Position numbers and translations under genes: made by a program
Shown here: positions 1 through 5,345 of the stretch, piece by piece
Layout: each line of letters begins with the position of its first letter
Position numbering within the stretch: position 1 is the stretch's first letter
Assembly (NCBI GenBank): GCA_902475025.1
Contig: CABRXX010000083.1
Location: 1 to 9,823 of the forward strand
DNA length: 9,823 bases
Origin: Merdiplasma sp905207905
GTDB taxonomy: Bacteria > Bacillota > Clostridia > Lachnospirales > Lachnospiraceae
Direction: 5' to 3'
Notes under the pieces: model-generated
The model's database searches: none
The model's input: the letters and a program-made list of their open reading frames with translations, nothing else
Told to the model about the DNA's origin: nothing

Positions 1-37
1 GCAAAGACTTGGTATTCAGTGTCTTAATGTGTTTCAT
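1..37 (-). CDS. Partial CDS, probable SCIFF-type ranthipeptide precursor (N-terminal 12 codons only)
   Basis: A minus-strand reading frame opens with ATG at 37-35 and runs off the left edge as MKHIKTLNTKSL. The start is well supported: AGGAGG lies at 50-45 with a 7-nt spacer, and an extended -10 promoter lies further upstream. From family knowledge, the MKHIKTLNT opening is characteristic of SCIFF peptides (six cysteines in forty-five residues). These clostridial precursors are thioether-crosslinked by a radical SAM/SPASM maturase, and this conserved N-terminus forms part of the leader. The six-cysteine core and any maturase gene would lie to the left, outside the window, so the assignment rests on the leader alone. 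Otherwise it is simply the start of an unidentified short protein. Confidence 0.6.
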   Translation of the reverse strand, partial: MKHIKTLNTKSL

Positions 38-64
38 ACTTAAGCCTCCTTCTTTCAGATTCCT

Positions 65-81
65 TCCAGCGTAACGCTAGA
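65..81 (-). other. Small hairpin in the 5' leader of the left-edge gene
   Basis: On the minus strand TCTAGCG and CGCTGGA flank a 3-nt TTA loop and can form a 7-bp stem with one G-U pair. It lies between the predicted transcription start and the ribosome binding site. It is too short to be called a terminator and has no T-run. It may stabilise the mRNA 5' end or may be chance. Confidence 0.3.
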
Positions 82-98
82 ATCCATAGTTCTTGGCT

Positions 99-107
99 AT
101 TATACCA
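99..107 (-). promoter_or_regulatory. Extended -10 promoter for the left-edge (SCIFF-like) gene
   Basis: The minus strand reads TGGTATAAT, a perfect TATAAT (104-99) preceded by the extended -10 TGn. Only a weak TTTAAA (126-121, 16-nt spacer) stands in the -35 position, as is common with extended -10 promoters. Transcription would start near 92 and give a leader of about 55 nt that ends in the AGGAGG at 50-45. Confidence 0.65.
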
Positions 108-217
108 TAGCTTTTCCCAATTTAAAAGAGGTTTTTAGCAGTTTCGACCTCTTTTCTTCACCTTTTCTTCCTAAAATTCTTAAAGTTTCAGAATGTGAAC
201 TCCCCATTAGCGAAAAC

Positions 218-255
218 CAATGGAATTGAAGCAGCCCCATTTCAAAATTCCATTG
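218..255. repeat. 10-bp perfect inverted repeat, possible operator overlapping the hydrolase -35 box
   Basis: CAATGGAATT (218-227) and AATTCCATTG (246-255) are exact reverse complements separated by 18 bp. The pairing can extend by GAA/TTC (228-230 with 241-243) if two bases bulge. The right arm overlaps the TTGAAA -35 box at 253-258 and lies upstream of the predicted start of transcription. It is therefore more likely a DNA operator than an RNA hairpin for the plus-strand gene. No T-run follows, which argues against a terminator. No regulator is encoded nearby. Confidence 0.45.
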
Positions 256-281
256 AAAAATCACTGACAGCATTCTATGAT
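253..281 (+). promoter_or_regulatory. Sigma-A type promoter for the SGNH hydrolase
   Basis: TTGAAA (253-258) and TATGAT (276-281) are separated by 17 bp, and each matches the consensus at five of six positions. The predicted start of transcription is near 288, giving an untranslated leader of about 108 nt. The -10 box lies inside a 13-bp odd palindrome, TTCTATGATAGAA (273-285). Confidence 0.55.
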
Positions 282-395
282 AGAAGCATAATCCGATAGA
301 ACATCAAATGCATCCAGCAAACCTTTTCTGTCAGATTATTTTCTCATGATGATTCCACATTCCACAGTAAAAGCAATATCAAAGGAGGTCTTTCC

Positions 396-1013
396 ATGAA
401 TCTTCTGTTCCTTGGCGACAGCATTACTGACTGCAATCATAACTTTACTCCTGACAACTTAGGCCTGGGTTATGTCCGTATGATCTTCCGAAACCTTGTC
501 CAAACCATTCCTGATCTTTCGGTTTCCAATAAAGGAATCGACGGCTTTACCGTGTCACGAGTGCGGACTCTGTGGCAGAGCCTGCCCAAAAAGGAGCACT
601 ATGACCGGATTTCCCTTCTGGTCGGAGTCAACGATGTGGGCATGTGGATGGATCGGAACTATTCTTCCCATGAACTTTTCCGGTTGTGCCAAACCTTTGC
701 TGAAGAATATGCAGACCTGGCAACCGATTTTCTGGACTGCGGCATTGGCCAGGTCATCCTCATGGAACCCTTCATTTTCTGCCAACCGGAAAAGTATCTT
801 CTCTGGCGTCCCTGGCTGCAAGAACTTTCCCGCTCCATCTTCGACCTCGCCCGCACCTATGGTCTGACCTTTCTTCCTCTGCAGGAAATGTTGGATCAGG
901 CAGCCAGCAAAGACGGTTTCTCTTCTATCACTACCGACGGTATCCATCTCACTGCGAAAGGAAACCGGCTTCTGGCAGAAAAATGGCTGGAATGTCTTCC
1001 TCTCTTCAAATGA
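396..1013 (+). CDS. SGNH/GDSL-family hydrolase (cytoplasmic esterase/lipase-like)
   Basis: The 205-residue protein carries the ordered SGNH blocks: block I GDSITD with nucleophile Ser9, block II with Gly47 (NKGIDG), block III GVND with Gly77 and Asn79, and block V DGIHLT with Asp181 and His184. The four signature residues Ser-Gly-Asn-His are all present, so it is probably an active hydrolase of esters such as acyl, acetyl or lysophospholipid groups. The substrate cannot be read from the sequence. There is no signal peptide or membrane segment, and about 200 residues is normal for a single-domain family member. The start is set by AAGGAGGT at 382-389, 6 nt before the ATG. The gene stands alone on the plus strand, divergent from the left-edge gene and convergent with the DUF1002 gene, with its own promoter and terminator. 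Confidence 0.88.
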   Translation: MNLLFLGDSITDCNHNFTPDNLGLGYVRMIFRNLVQTIPDLSVSNKGIDGFTVSRVRTLWQSLPKKEHYDRISLLVGVNDVGMWMDRNYSSHELFRLCQTFAEEYADLATDFLDCGIGQVILMEPFIFCQPEKYLLWRPWLQELSRSIFDLARTYGLTFLPLQEMLDQAASKDGFSSITTDGIHLTAKGNRLLAEKWLECLPLFK

Positions 1014-1058
1014 CGAAACCCTTTCTTATATGCATTTCTGCCAGACAGCCCAAACCAA

Positions 1059-1131
1059 CAGAAAGCCCCGCCTAACCTGCTGGAGTGTGATCCCAGGTTC
1101 TGCTGGAGCTTTCTGCTGATTATTCTTTTTT
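1059..1131 (+). terminator. Hairpin terminator after the SGNH hydrolase
   Basis: CAGAAAGC (1059-1066) pairs perfectly with GCTTTCTG (1108-1115). Inside it AACCTG (1074-1079) pairs with CAGGTT (1094-1099). A T-rich tract with six Ts at 1126-1131 follows on the plus strand. The 9-mer CTGCTGGAG occurs twice within the structure (1077-1085 and 1100-1108). Because the outer stem is symmetric it may also slow minus-strand transcription from the convergent gene, but the T-run on that side is weak (TTGGTTTGG). The T-run begins about 10 nt after the stem, farther than ideal. Confidence 0.6.
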
Positions 1132-1219
1132 GTTTATCCTTTTTTGCTTACTTTTCTTATTTATTTCCGCTTATCTGTTCTTTTACTTTTGCCGTCCTGG
1201 ATCTGCTGCCTGCCAGCTC

Positions 1220-3199
1220 TTACCGAATGACGACCGCTCTGGTGAAAGAGCTTAAGTAATTTCCCTCTGCATCATAAAGGTCTACATTGAAGGAGGTGGT
1301 GCCAGGCTGCAGACAGGTCATAGTAAATCCTGCCGTTTCCGGACTAAGCTGTGTCACATCAAAAGTAATCAGGCCCTCATCGTATCCATTGATCTCTGCA
1401 TAGGCTGCAGTATCCATATACACAGAACCAGATACTGTGCCACCTGCCCTAAGATCCGTAACAGTTCCTGTATTCAGCGCTGCTCCCGTCCCTTGAGTGG
1501 TTACATTCCAGGAAACGTTCACCGCTGCTGTGGGAACTCCCTCCAAAACAGTCGGATCTGCGGTCTGAGCCAGCACACCCTCCACGGTAATCGTATACGT
1601 CTGATTGGGCTGCATAGGAGCCATATTGATGAGAAGCTCCGTTCCGCCATTCCAGCCGTTTTCCAGCTTATCCTCTTCTGACGCGGGAACAGCCATTACC
1701 TGCTGAGAATCATTCAGAGCGATGGTGGTCACAGTTCCTTCTCCGTCTGTCACAGTCACGGTACCAGATACGGGCACCAGATTGTCATTTCCATAAGCCA
1801 GGCGGATCTGATTTTCTCCTGCTGCCAGAGCCGAGCCGTCCTGGGAAAAAGGTGCCTGTACACATGAAGTAAGCTCCAGAAGAGCTGCTTCCGGTATCTC
1901 TGTCTCAGCGGGAGCCTCTGTGGGAACTTCTGTCATGGCGGGATCTGCCGCTGGTGCTTCCGTCATGGCAGGATCTGTCTCCGGATCAGTCATAGGGGTC
2001 TCTGCCGTGCCGGGATCTGCCGCCGGCGCTTCCGTCATAGCAGGATCTGCAACCGGATCGGTCATAGGGGTCTCTGCCGTGCCAGGATCTGCCGCCGGCG
2101 TTTCCGTCATAACAGGATCCGTCTCCTGGTCACTGTAATCATCTGTGATCGTGATATCAAAAATATCATCCTCTGCAGGAGCCTCCGTCTGAGGTGCTTC
2201 CGTTTCCTGAATCGCCTCCTCATTGGTAGCGTCAATGGGCACATCTTCTCCCAGCGCAGTATCGTCCGTATTCATCAAGATACTGTCAGGATCCAAAGTC
2301 TCCGGCTCCGTCTCCTCCTGGTCTTCGTCCAGAGCCTGCAGTTCCTCCGGTTCCTCTTCCTGGGTCTCCGTTCCATCCTCACCAATACCGTCTACTTTCT
2401 CGTTCAGGCCTTGAAGATTGTCCTCTACCCTCTGAAGGGTATCCTTCATCTCCTCATAATCATACTGCTGCTCTGCGATCTGGGTCATCAGTCCGGTAAG
2501 CATGGCATAATCTTCATCCGTAAGGGAAAACTCCGGATAATCGTACTCTACCTCTTCCACTACCTCCTGGACGATCTCTTCCACCTCTTCCGGCTTCTGC
2601 ACCTGCCCCTCAATCACCTGGATCTTGATCTCATTCACAATGTTGGTGGCCTGCGTCTGTCCCACCTGGTTGGCAATGTTTCCAGTGGTAATCAGCTCCT
2701 GAGTAGCCAGCTCCTTTTTCACCGGATCCAGGGCCTCTCCGCTGGCAGATTCATAAGCCATCATAATACCTGTAAGGGCTCCGGTACCTGACACTTCAAA
2801 GGGCGAGGCAGCCAGCACATCGCAGTTCACTACGCCGGAGGTAGAAAGAGTTGTGGCAATCATATTACTGGTCACCCAGCTTAAATTCGCCGTCTTTACC
2901 TGGATACCGCCGGAGGATGTGGGGGAAACCAGGGCACAGCTGTAGGTTCTGGTTCCGATCTGCTCCAGAGGCACATAGGATCCAAGGTGCTCTCTCTCAT
3001 CCTGATTGTTAATCGTCAGGGTCTGGATATTCTGCCCCAAAACCCCAAAATACTTTAATACTGCATTTTTCTGCTCCTGGGTCAGATCCGCTCCCAGCGT
3101 CACTACCTTCTGACCGTCAGCATAGGCTGTTCCGGGAAGGCAGAGGGCCAGACATAAAGTCCCTGTCAGAAAACCGCTTAAGATTTTTTTCTTATTCAT
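1220..3199 (-). CDS. Secreted DUF1002 (YpuA-like) protein with acidic repeat linker and beta-rich C-terminus
   Basis: From the ATG at 3199 the protein has 659 residues. A GTG at 3217 in the same frame is rejected because the ribosome binding site (GAGAGGGG, 3213-3206) lies between the two. Residues 1-27 form a signal peptide: KKK, a hydrophobic core, then a probable AYA/D cleavage site. About residues 28-200 match the DUF1002 family, starting with KVVTLGADLTQEQK. A charged, probably helical stretch (about 200-275) follows, then a very acidic linker, then Pro/Thr/Asp/Ala repeats of 24 residues from residue 361. A C-terminal region of about 220 residues is rich in beta-type sequence and resembles an Ig-like fold. 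I see no LPxTG motif, lipobox or C-terminal membrane anchor, so it is probably released or loosely wall-associated. The biochemical role of DUF1002 is unknown. It has its own promoter and a long leader, separate from efp. Confidence 0.85.
   Translation of the reverse strand: MNKKKILSGFLTGTLCLALCLPGTAYADGQKVVTLGADLTQEQKNAVLKYFGVLGQNIQTLTINNQDEREHLGSYVPLEQIGTRTYSCALVSPTSSGGIQVKTANLSWVTSNMIATTLSTSGVVNCDVLAASPFEVSGTGALTGIMMAYESASGEALDPVKKELATQELITTGNIANQVGQTQATNIVNEIKIQVIEGQVQKPEEVEEIVQEVVEEVEYDYPEFSLTDEDYAMLTGLMTQIAEQQYDYEEMKDTLQRVEDNLQGLNEKVDGIGEDGTETQEEEPEELQALDEDQEETEPETLDPDSILMNTDDTALGEDVPIDATNEEAIQETEAPQTEAPAEDDIFDITITDDYSDQETDPVMTETPAADPGTAETPMTDPVADPAMTEAPAADPGTAETPMTDPETDPAMTEAPAADPAMTEVPTEAPAETEIPEAALLELTSCVQAPFSQDGSALAAGENQIRLAYGNDNLVPVSGTVTVTDGEGTVTTIALNDSQQVMAVPASEEDKLENGWNGGTELLINMAPMQPNQTYTITVEGVLAQTADPTVLEGVPTAAVNVSWNVTTQGTGAALNTGTVTDLRAGGTVSGSVYMDTAAYAEINGYDEGLITFDVTQLSPETAGFTMTCLQPGTTSFNVDLYDAEGNYLSSFTRAVVIR
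1940..2119 (-). repeat. 72-bp tandem repeat (about 2.5 units) encoding a 24-residue Pro/Thr/Asp repeat
   Basis: Two nearly identical 72-bp units (2119-2048 and 2047-1976) and a half unit (1975-1940) encode peptides beginning DPVMTETPAADPGTAETP and DPAMTEAPAADPGTAETP. The half unit begins DPAMTEAPAADP and then diverges into MTEVPTEAP. Within each unit there is a looser 12-residue periodicity (TE/AETP steps). The DNA identity between units is high, suggesting recent duplication and possible copy-number variation between strains. The array forms part of the spacer between the N-terminal DUF1002 region and the C-terminal region. Confidence 0.9.
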
Positions 3200-3205
3200 A
3201 GAAAT

Positions 3206-3213
3206 CCCCTCTC
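3206..3213 (-). promoter_or_regulatory. Ribosome binding site deciding the DUF1002 start
   Basis: GAGAGGGG on the minus strand ends 6 nt before the ATG at 3199. It matches the anti-Shine-Dalgarno only partly, so initiation may be modest. Its position downstream of the in-frame GTG at 3217 rules that codon out as the main start. Confidence 0.6.
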
Positions 3214-3242
3214 TCACTGTAATTCCAATTCATTTCATTCGC

Positions 3243-3344
3243 ATGCAGGCTGCTGTTTGGAAAAAAACGGTCTCCCTCAAGAAACTCTCGCTTTTCGCCT
3301 TTTAGAACAATACCACCCAAAAAGCTGCCGTATCCAGCCTGCAT
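3243..3344 (-). other. Structured 5' leader of the DUF1002 gene: long-range stem around a T7 tract
   Basis: In the transcript, ATGCAGGCTG (3344-3335) is followed 82 nt later by its exact complement CAGCCTGCAT (3252-3243). Inside the loop ACGG (3331-3328) can pair with CCGT (3270-3267), which runs directly into seven Ts (3267-3261). A small GTTTC/GAGAC stem lies within. The predicted start of transcription is only a few bases before the first arm. Attenuation or protein binding is possible. I do not recognise a known riboswitch class. Confidence 0.4.
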
Positions 3345-3357
3345 CACTGACATGATA

Positions 3358-3386
3358 AGTATAGCATCCGCAGATTCAAAAGACAA
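3358..3386 (-). promoter_or_regulatory. Promoter for the DUF1002 gene
   Basis: On the minus strand TTGTCT (3386-3381) and TATACT (3363-3358) are 17 bp apart. The -10 matches the consensus at five of six positions and the -35 at four of six. Transcription would start near 3351 and leave an untranslated leader of about 150 nt. The promoter lies downstream of the efp terminator, so the gene is probably transcribed independently of efp. Confidence 0.5.
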
Positions 3387-3432
3387 TACTTTCCAGACAC
3401 TGGTTTTACTAACCTTTTCTTATAAAAATCTT

Positions 3433-3519
3433 AAAAAGGCTGCCAGAGAACAGAGAAAATTGAGTCTTTTCAGGTATATCTGTATATACCAAACCCAAAC
3501 GCTCTGATCCTTGGCAGCC
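3433..3519 (-). terminator. Compound hairpin terminator after efp
   Basis: Sixteen bases past the efp stop the transcript has GGCTGCCA (3519-3512), matched by TGGCAGCC (3445-3438) and then TTTTT. The stem continues inward through AGGAT/TTCTC (three pairs between two mismatches) to CAGAG (3506-3502) with CTCTG (3455-3451). The loop holds a second perfect hairpin, GGTATAT-ACAG-ATATACC (3490-3473). The plus strand also ends in a T5 run (3521-3525), so the element is close to symmetric and could act in both directions. It is larger than a simple intrinsic terminator. Confidence 0.65.
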
Positions 3520-3534
3520 CTTTTTCAGTCACCC

Positions 3535-4092
3535 TTATACTCTGGACAGATACTCACCGGTTCTGGTGTCGATCTTCAGCTTATCACCGGTCTCAACAAA
3601 CAGAGGAACGTATACCACAGCTCCAGTCTCAACCGTTGCAGGTTTGGTAGCTCCTGTAGCGGTATCTCCCTTGAAGCCAGGCTCTGTATCAGTTACCTCC
3701 AGCTCTACAAACAGAGGCGGCTCAACCGCAAACACATTGCCATTGTGAGAACAAATCTTAACCATCTCATTCTCCTTGACAAACTTGAGAGAATCCCCGA
3801 TGGCATCCTCATTCAGTGCAATCTGATCATAGGTCTCGGTATTCATGAAATGATACAGATCTCCATCTGAGTACAGATACTGCATCTCCACCCGGTCAAT
3901 ACGCGCCTGGGGAAATTTTTCAGTGGGGCGGAAAGTTTTCTCAACCACGCCGCCGTTGATAATATTTTTTAATTTTGTTCTAACGAAAGCAGCTCCCTTA
4001 CCGGGTTTTACATGCTGGAATTCAACAATCTGGTAAATATTGCCTTCCATCTCCAGTGTAATGCCGTTTCTAAAATCACCTGCTGATATCAT
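3535..4092 (-). CDS. efp: Translation elongation factor P
   Basis: EF-P binds between the ribosomal P and E sites and helps peptide-bond formation at polyproline stretches. The 185-residue product has the family's usual length, with an N-terminal KOW-like domain (about 1-62) followed by two OB-type domains. The N-domain tip loop reads PGKG with Lys32 at the position that carries the post-translational modification in Bacillus EF-P. The C-terminal signature KLKIDTRTGEYLSRV is typical. The start at 4092 is chosen over an in-frame start 15 codons upstream (4137) because AAGGAGGA at 4108-4101 sits 8 nt before it and MISAGDFRNG is the normal family N-terminus. It lies 95 bp after aroK and may be co-transcribed with it or use a weak promoter of its own. 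Confidence 0.97.
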   Translation of the reverse strand: MISAGDFRNGITLEMEGNIYQIVEFQHVKPGKGAAFVRTKLKNIINGGVVEKTFRPTEKFPQARIDRVEMQYLYSDGDLYHFMNTETYDQIALNEDAIGDSLKFVKENEMVKICSHNGNVFAVEPPLFVELEVTDTEPGFKGDTATGATKPATVETGAVVYVPLFVETGDKLKIDTRTGEYLSRV

Positions 4093-4100
4093 AATGATAT

Positions 4101-4108
4101 TCCTCCTT
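4101..4108 (-). promoter_or_regulatory. Ribosome binding site deciding the efp start
   Basis: AAGGAGGA on the minus strand lies 8 nt before the ATG at 4092. It is a near-perfect Shine-Dalgarno sequence, and it excludes the longer in-frame start at 4137, which would add 15 basic residues not found in the family. Confidence 0.85.
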
Positions 4109-4131
4109 AATAAAATCCGTGTTCTCTTTCC

Positions 4132-4149
4132 GGTCAAACAGACTTGACC
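4132..4149 (-). other. 18-bp dyad (6-6-6) in the efp upstream region
   Basis: GGTCAA and TTGACC flank a 6-nt spacer and form a perfect dyad 24 bp before the efp ribosome binding site. No T-run follows on the minus strand, so it is not an intrinsic terminator of aroK. It could be a leader hairpin, an operator half-site pair, or chance. Confidence 0.35.
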
Positions 4150-4172
4150 TGACGAATATCTCTCAGTTTTAT

Positions 4173-4201
4173 ATCTTATAATACTTATTAGAATTTTTCA
4201 A
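4173..4201 (-). promoter_or_regulatory. Weak candidate promoter between aroK and efp
   Basis: TTGAAA (4201-4196, overlapping the last aroK codons) and TAAGAT (4178-4173) are 17 bp apart on the minus strand in a very AT-rich stretch. The -10 is poor (four of six). It would allow efp to be expressed apart from the upstream genes, but read-through from aroK is equally plausible. Confidence 0.3.
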
Positions 4202-4703
4202 CTATTTTTTCCTCAATCTCCTTCAAAATTCCATGAAACCCTTTGTTTTCCGTAGAAATACGGAGATCTGCCACCTGGAGATACGTCTCTTTTCGCTCCG
4301 CCATCAAAGTTGAGATCCGTTCCCTCAAATCTCCCCCCTGAAGCTTAGGTCTTACCGTGTCATTTTTCAATCGCCTCATTAAAGCATCCACTCCTGCCTC
4401 CAGAAAAATCACAGTGCCGAGTTCTTTTAAAAGAGGCCTGTTTTCCGGCTGCATGGGAAGCCCTCCTCCCACTGCCACCACCATCTGCTCCGTTTCTTTT
4501 GACAGATCTCTTAAAGCCTGTGTCTCCAGGCTGCGGAAATACGCCTCTCCCTGCTCTTGAAAAATATCTGAAATTTTCTTTCCCGTCCGAACTTCAATCA
4601 GATGATCCGTGTCCACAAATTTTACGCCCAGTTTTTTGGCCAGCTTCTTCCCAACAGTGGTTTTTCCCGCCCCCATAAATCCGATTAGAATAATATGCTT
4701 CAT
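4188..4703 (-). CDS. aroK: Shikimate kinase
   Basis: The enzyme phosphorylates shikimate at O3 with ATP, the fifth step of the shikimate pathway to chorismate and aromatic amino acids. The 171-residue protein has the usual length and landmarks: Walker A GFMGAGKTT (8-16, Lys14 and Thr15), the DTD motif with Asp33 for shikimate binding, Arg57 in YFRSLE, the VGGG turn (78-81), lid Arg118 in VRPKL, and the later Arg137. All expected catalytic and binding residues are visible, so it should be active. The ATG overlaps the yqeG stop as ATGA, and AGGAGG (4720-4715) lies 11 nt upstream inside yqeG, so translation is probably coupled. Both aroK and aroL are used as symbols for this family; a single-domain Firmicutes enzyme is usually called aroK. 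Confidence 0.96.
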   Translation of the reverse strand: MKHIILIGFMGAGKTTVGKKLAKKLGVKFVDTDHLIEVRTGKKISDIFQEQGEAYFRSLETQALRDLSKETEQMVVAVGGGLPMQPENRPLLKELGTVIFLEAGVDALMRRLKNDTVRPKLQGGDLRERISTLMAERKETYLQVADLRISTENKGFHGILKEIEEKIVEKF

Positions 4704-5200
4704 GCTCTCTTCTTCCTCCTGTAAAAGTAGAGTATGGGCTTTTCCAGATACCGCTTCAAAACAATCTGAATCTCCTCTTTCGGATGAATGGGCTTCACCA
4801 AAATCGTCCGTATCCCGGCCCGGTTAGCCCCGTATATGTCTGTGAACAGCTGATCTCCCACAAACAGCGTATTGGATGTATCTGTTTTCATCAGCTCCAT
4901 AGCTTTTTTATAATTCTTCACAGAAGGTTTATGGGCATTCTCAATAAAATGCACCTGTACGTCCTTATTAAATTGTTCCACTCTGGGAAGCTGATTGTTG
5001 GACAGCAGACAGCACTGAAAGCCAAGAGCCTTCAGTCTGGCAAACAGTGTTTTTGCCCGGTCATCTGCCGGTGCTCCATGGGGCACCAGCGTATTGTCAA
5101 TATCAAAGATGATCCCACGATACCCCTCTTTCGCCAGTTTTTCAAAATCAATCACATAGGTGGAATCCAGGTACTCGCCCGGATAAAACTTCTCCAGCAT
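4700..5200 (-). CDS. yqeG: YqeG-family HAD (subfamily IIIA) phosphatase
   Basis: The 166-residue protein has the haloacid dehalogenase motifs in order: motif I FDIDNTLV with nucleophile Asp33 and acid/base Asp35, motif II LLSNN with Ser67, motif III Lys91 in HKPS, and motif IV GDQLFTD with Asp116 and Asp121. This fits the YqeG family of cytoplasmic HAD IIIA phosphatases found beside housekeeping genes in Firmicutes. The physiological substrate is not settled. The C-terminus is basic (YRRKKRA). The start is supported by AAGAGGAG (5214-5207), 6 nt before the ATG. It follows polC by 145 bp of purine-rich DNA without a clear terminator and overlaps aroK, so the three genes are probably one transcription unit. 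Confidence 0.92.
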   Translation of the reverse strand: MLEKFYPGEYLDSTYVIDFEKLAKEGYRGIIFDIDNTLVPHGAPADDRAKTLFARLKALGFQCCLLSNNQLPRVEQFNKDVQVHFIENAHKPSVKNYKKAMELMKTDTSNTLFVGDQLFTDIYGANRAGIRTILVKPIHPKEEIQIVLKRYLEKPILYFYRRKKRA

Positions 5201-5345
5201 AGTTCTCTCCTCTTGCTCTGTTCTTTCTGTTGTTGGCAGTTCCTGTCAGGCCCGCTCTTCTCTCCTGCCGGAAAGAAAAGCTCCTTCTTCGCTCCTTCCT
5301 GTCTGATCCTGCCCTTCTTCTATCATTTCCTCTGTCCTCAAAGCT

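Noticed and set aside
264..334. CTGACAG (264-270) and CTGTCAG (328-334) inverted pair upstream of the hydrolase
   Set aside because: Seven base pairs across a 57-nt gap in AT-rich DNA is expected by chance, and the first arm lies before the predicted start of transcription, so no RNA hairpin would form.
1920..2138. Plus-strand repetitive Gly/Ser/Val frame (MGTSVMAGSAAG type)
   Set aside because: It is the antisense reading of the 72-bp tandem repeat in the DUF1002 gene. Its periodicity comes from that gene.
3192..3386. Minus-strand 64-codon frame upstream of the DUF1002 gene
   Set aside because: It would start at TTG inside the predicted -35 box, has no ribosome binding site, overlaps the DUF1002 start in another frame, and has no recognisable family.
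5246..5326. Minus-strand 26-codon ORF (MIEEGQDQTGRSEEGAFLSG...) between polC and yqeG
   Set aside because: The nearest GAGG is either 2 nt or 9 nt from the ATG, the composition follows the purine-rich spacer, and there is no homology I can recognise. It could be translated, but the evidence is too thin.
5201..5345. Possible terminator between polC and yqeG
   Set aside because: The minus strand here is purine-rich, with GGAGC direct repeats but no stable stem followed by a T-run, so read-through is more likely.
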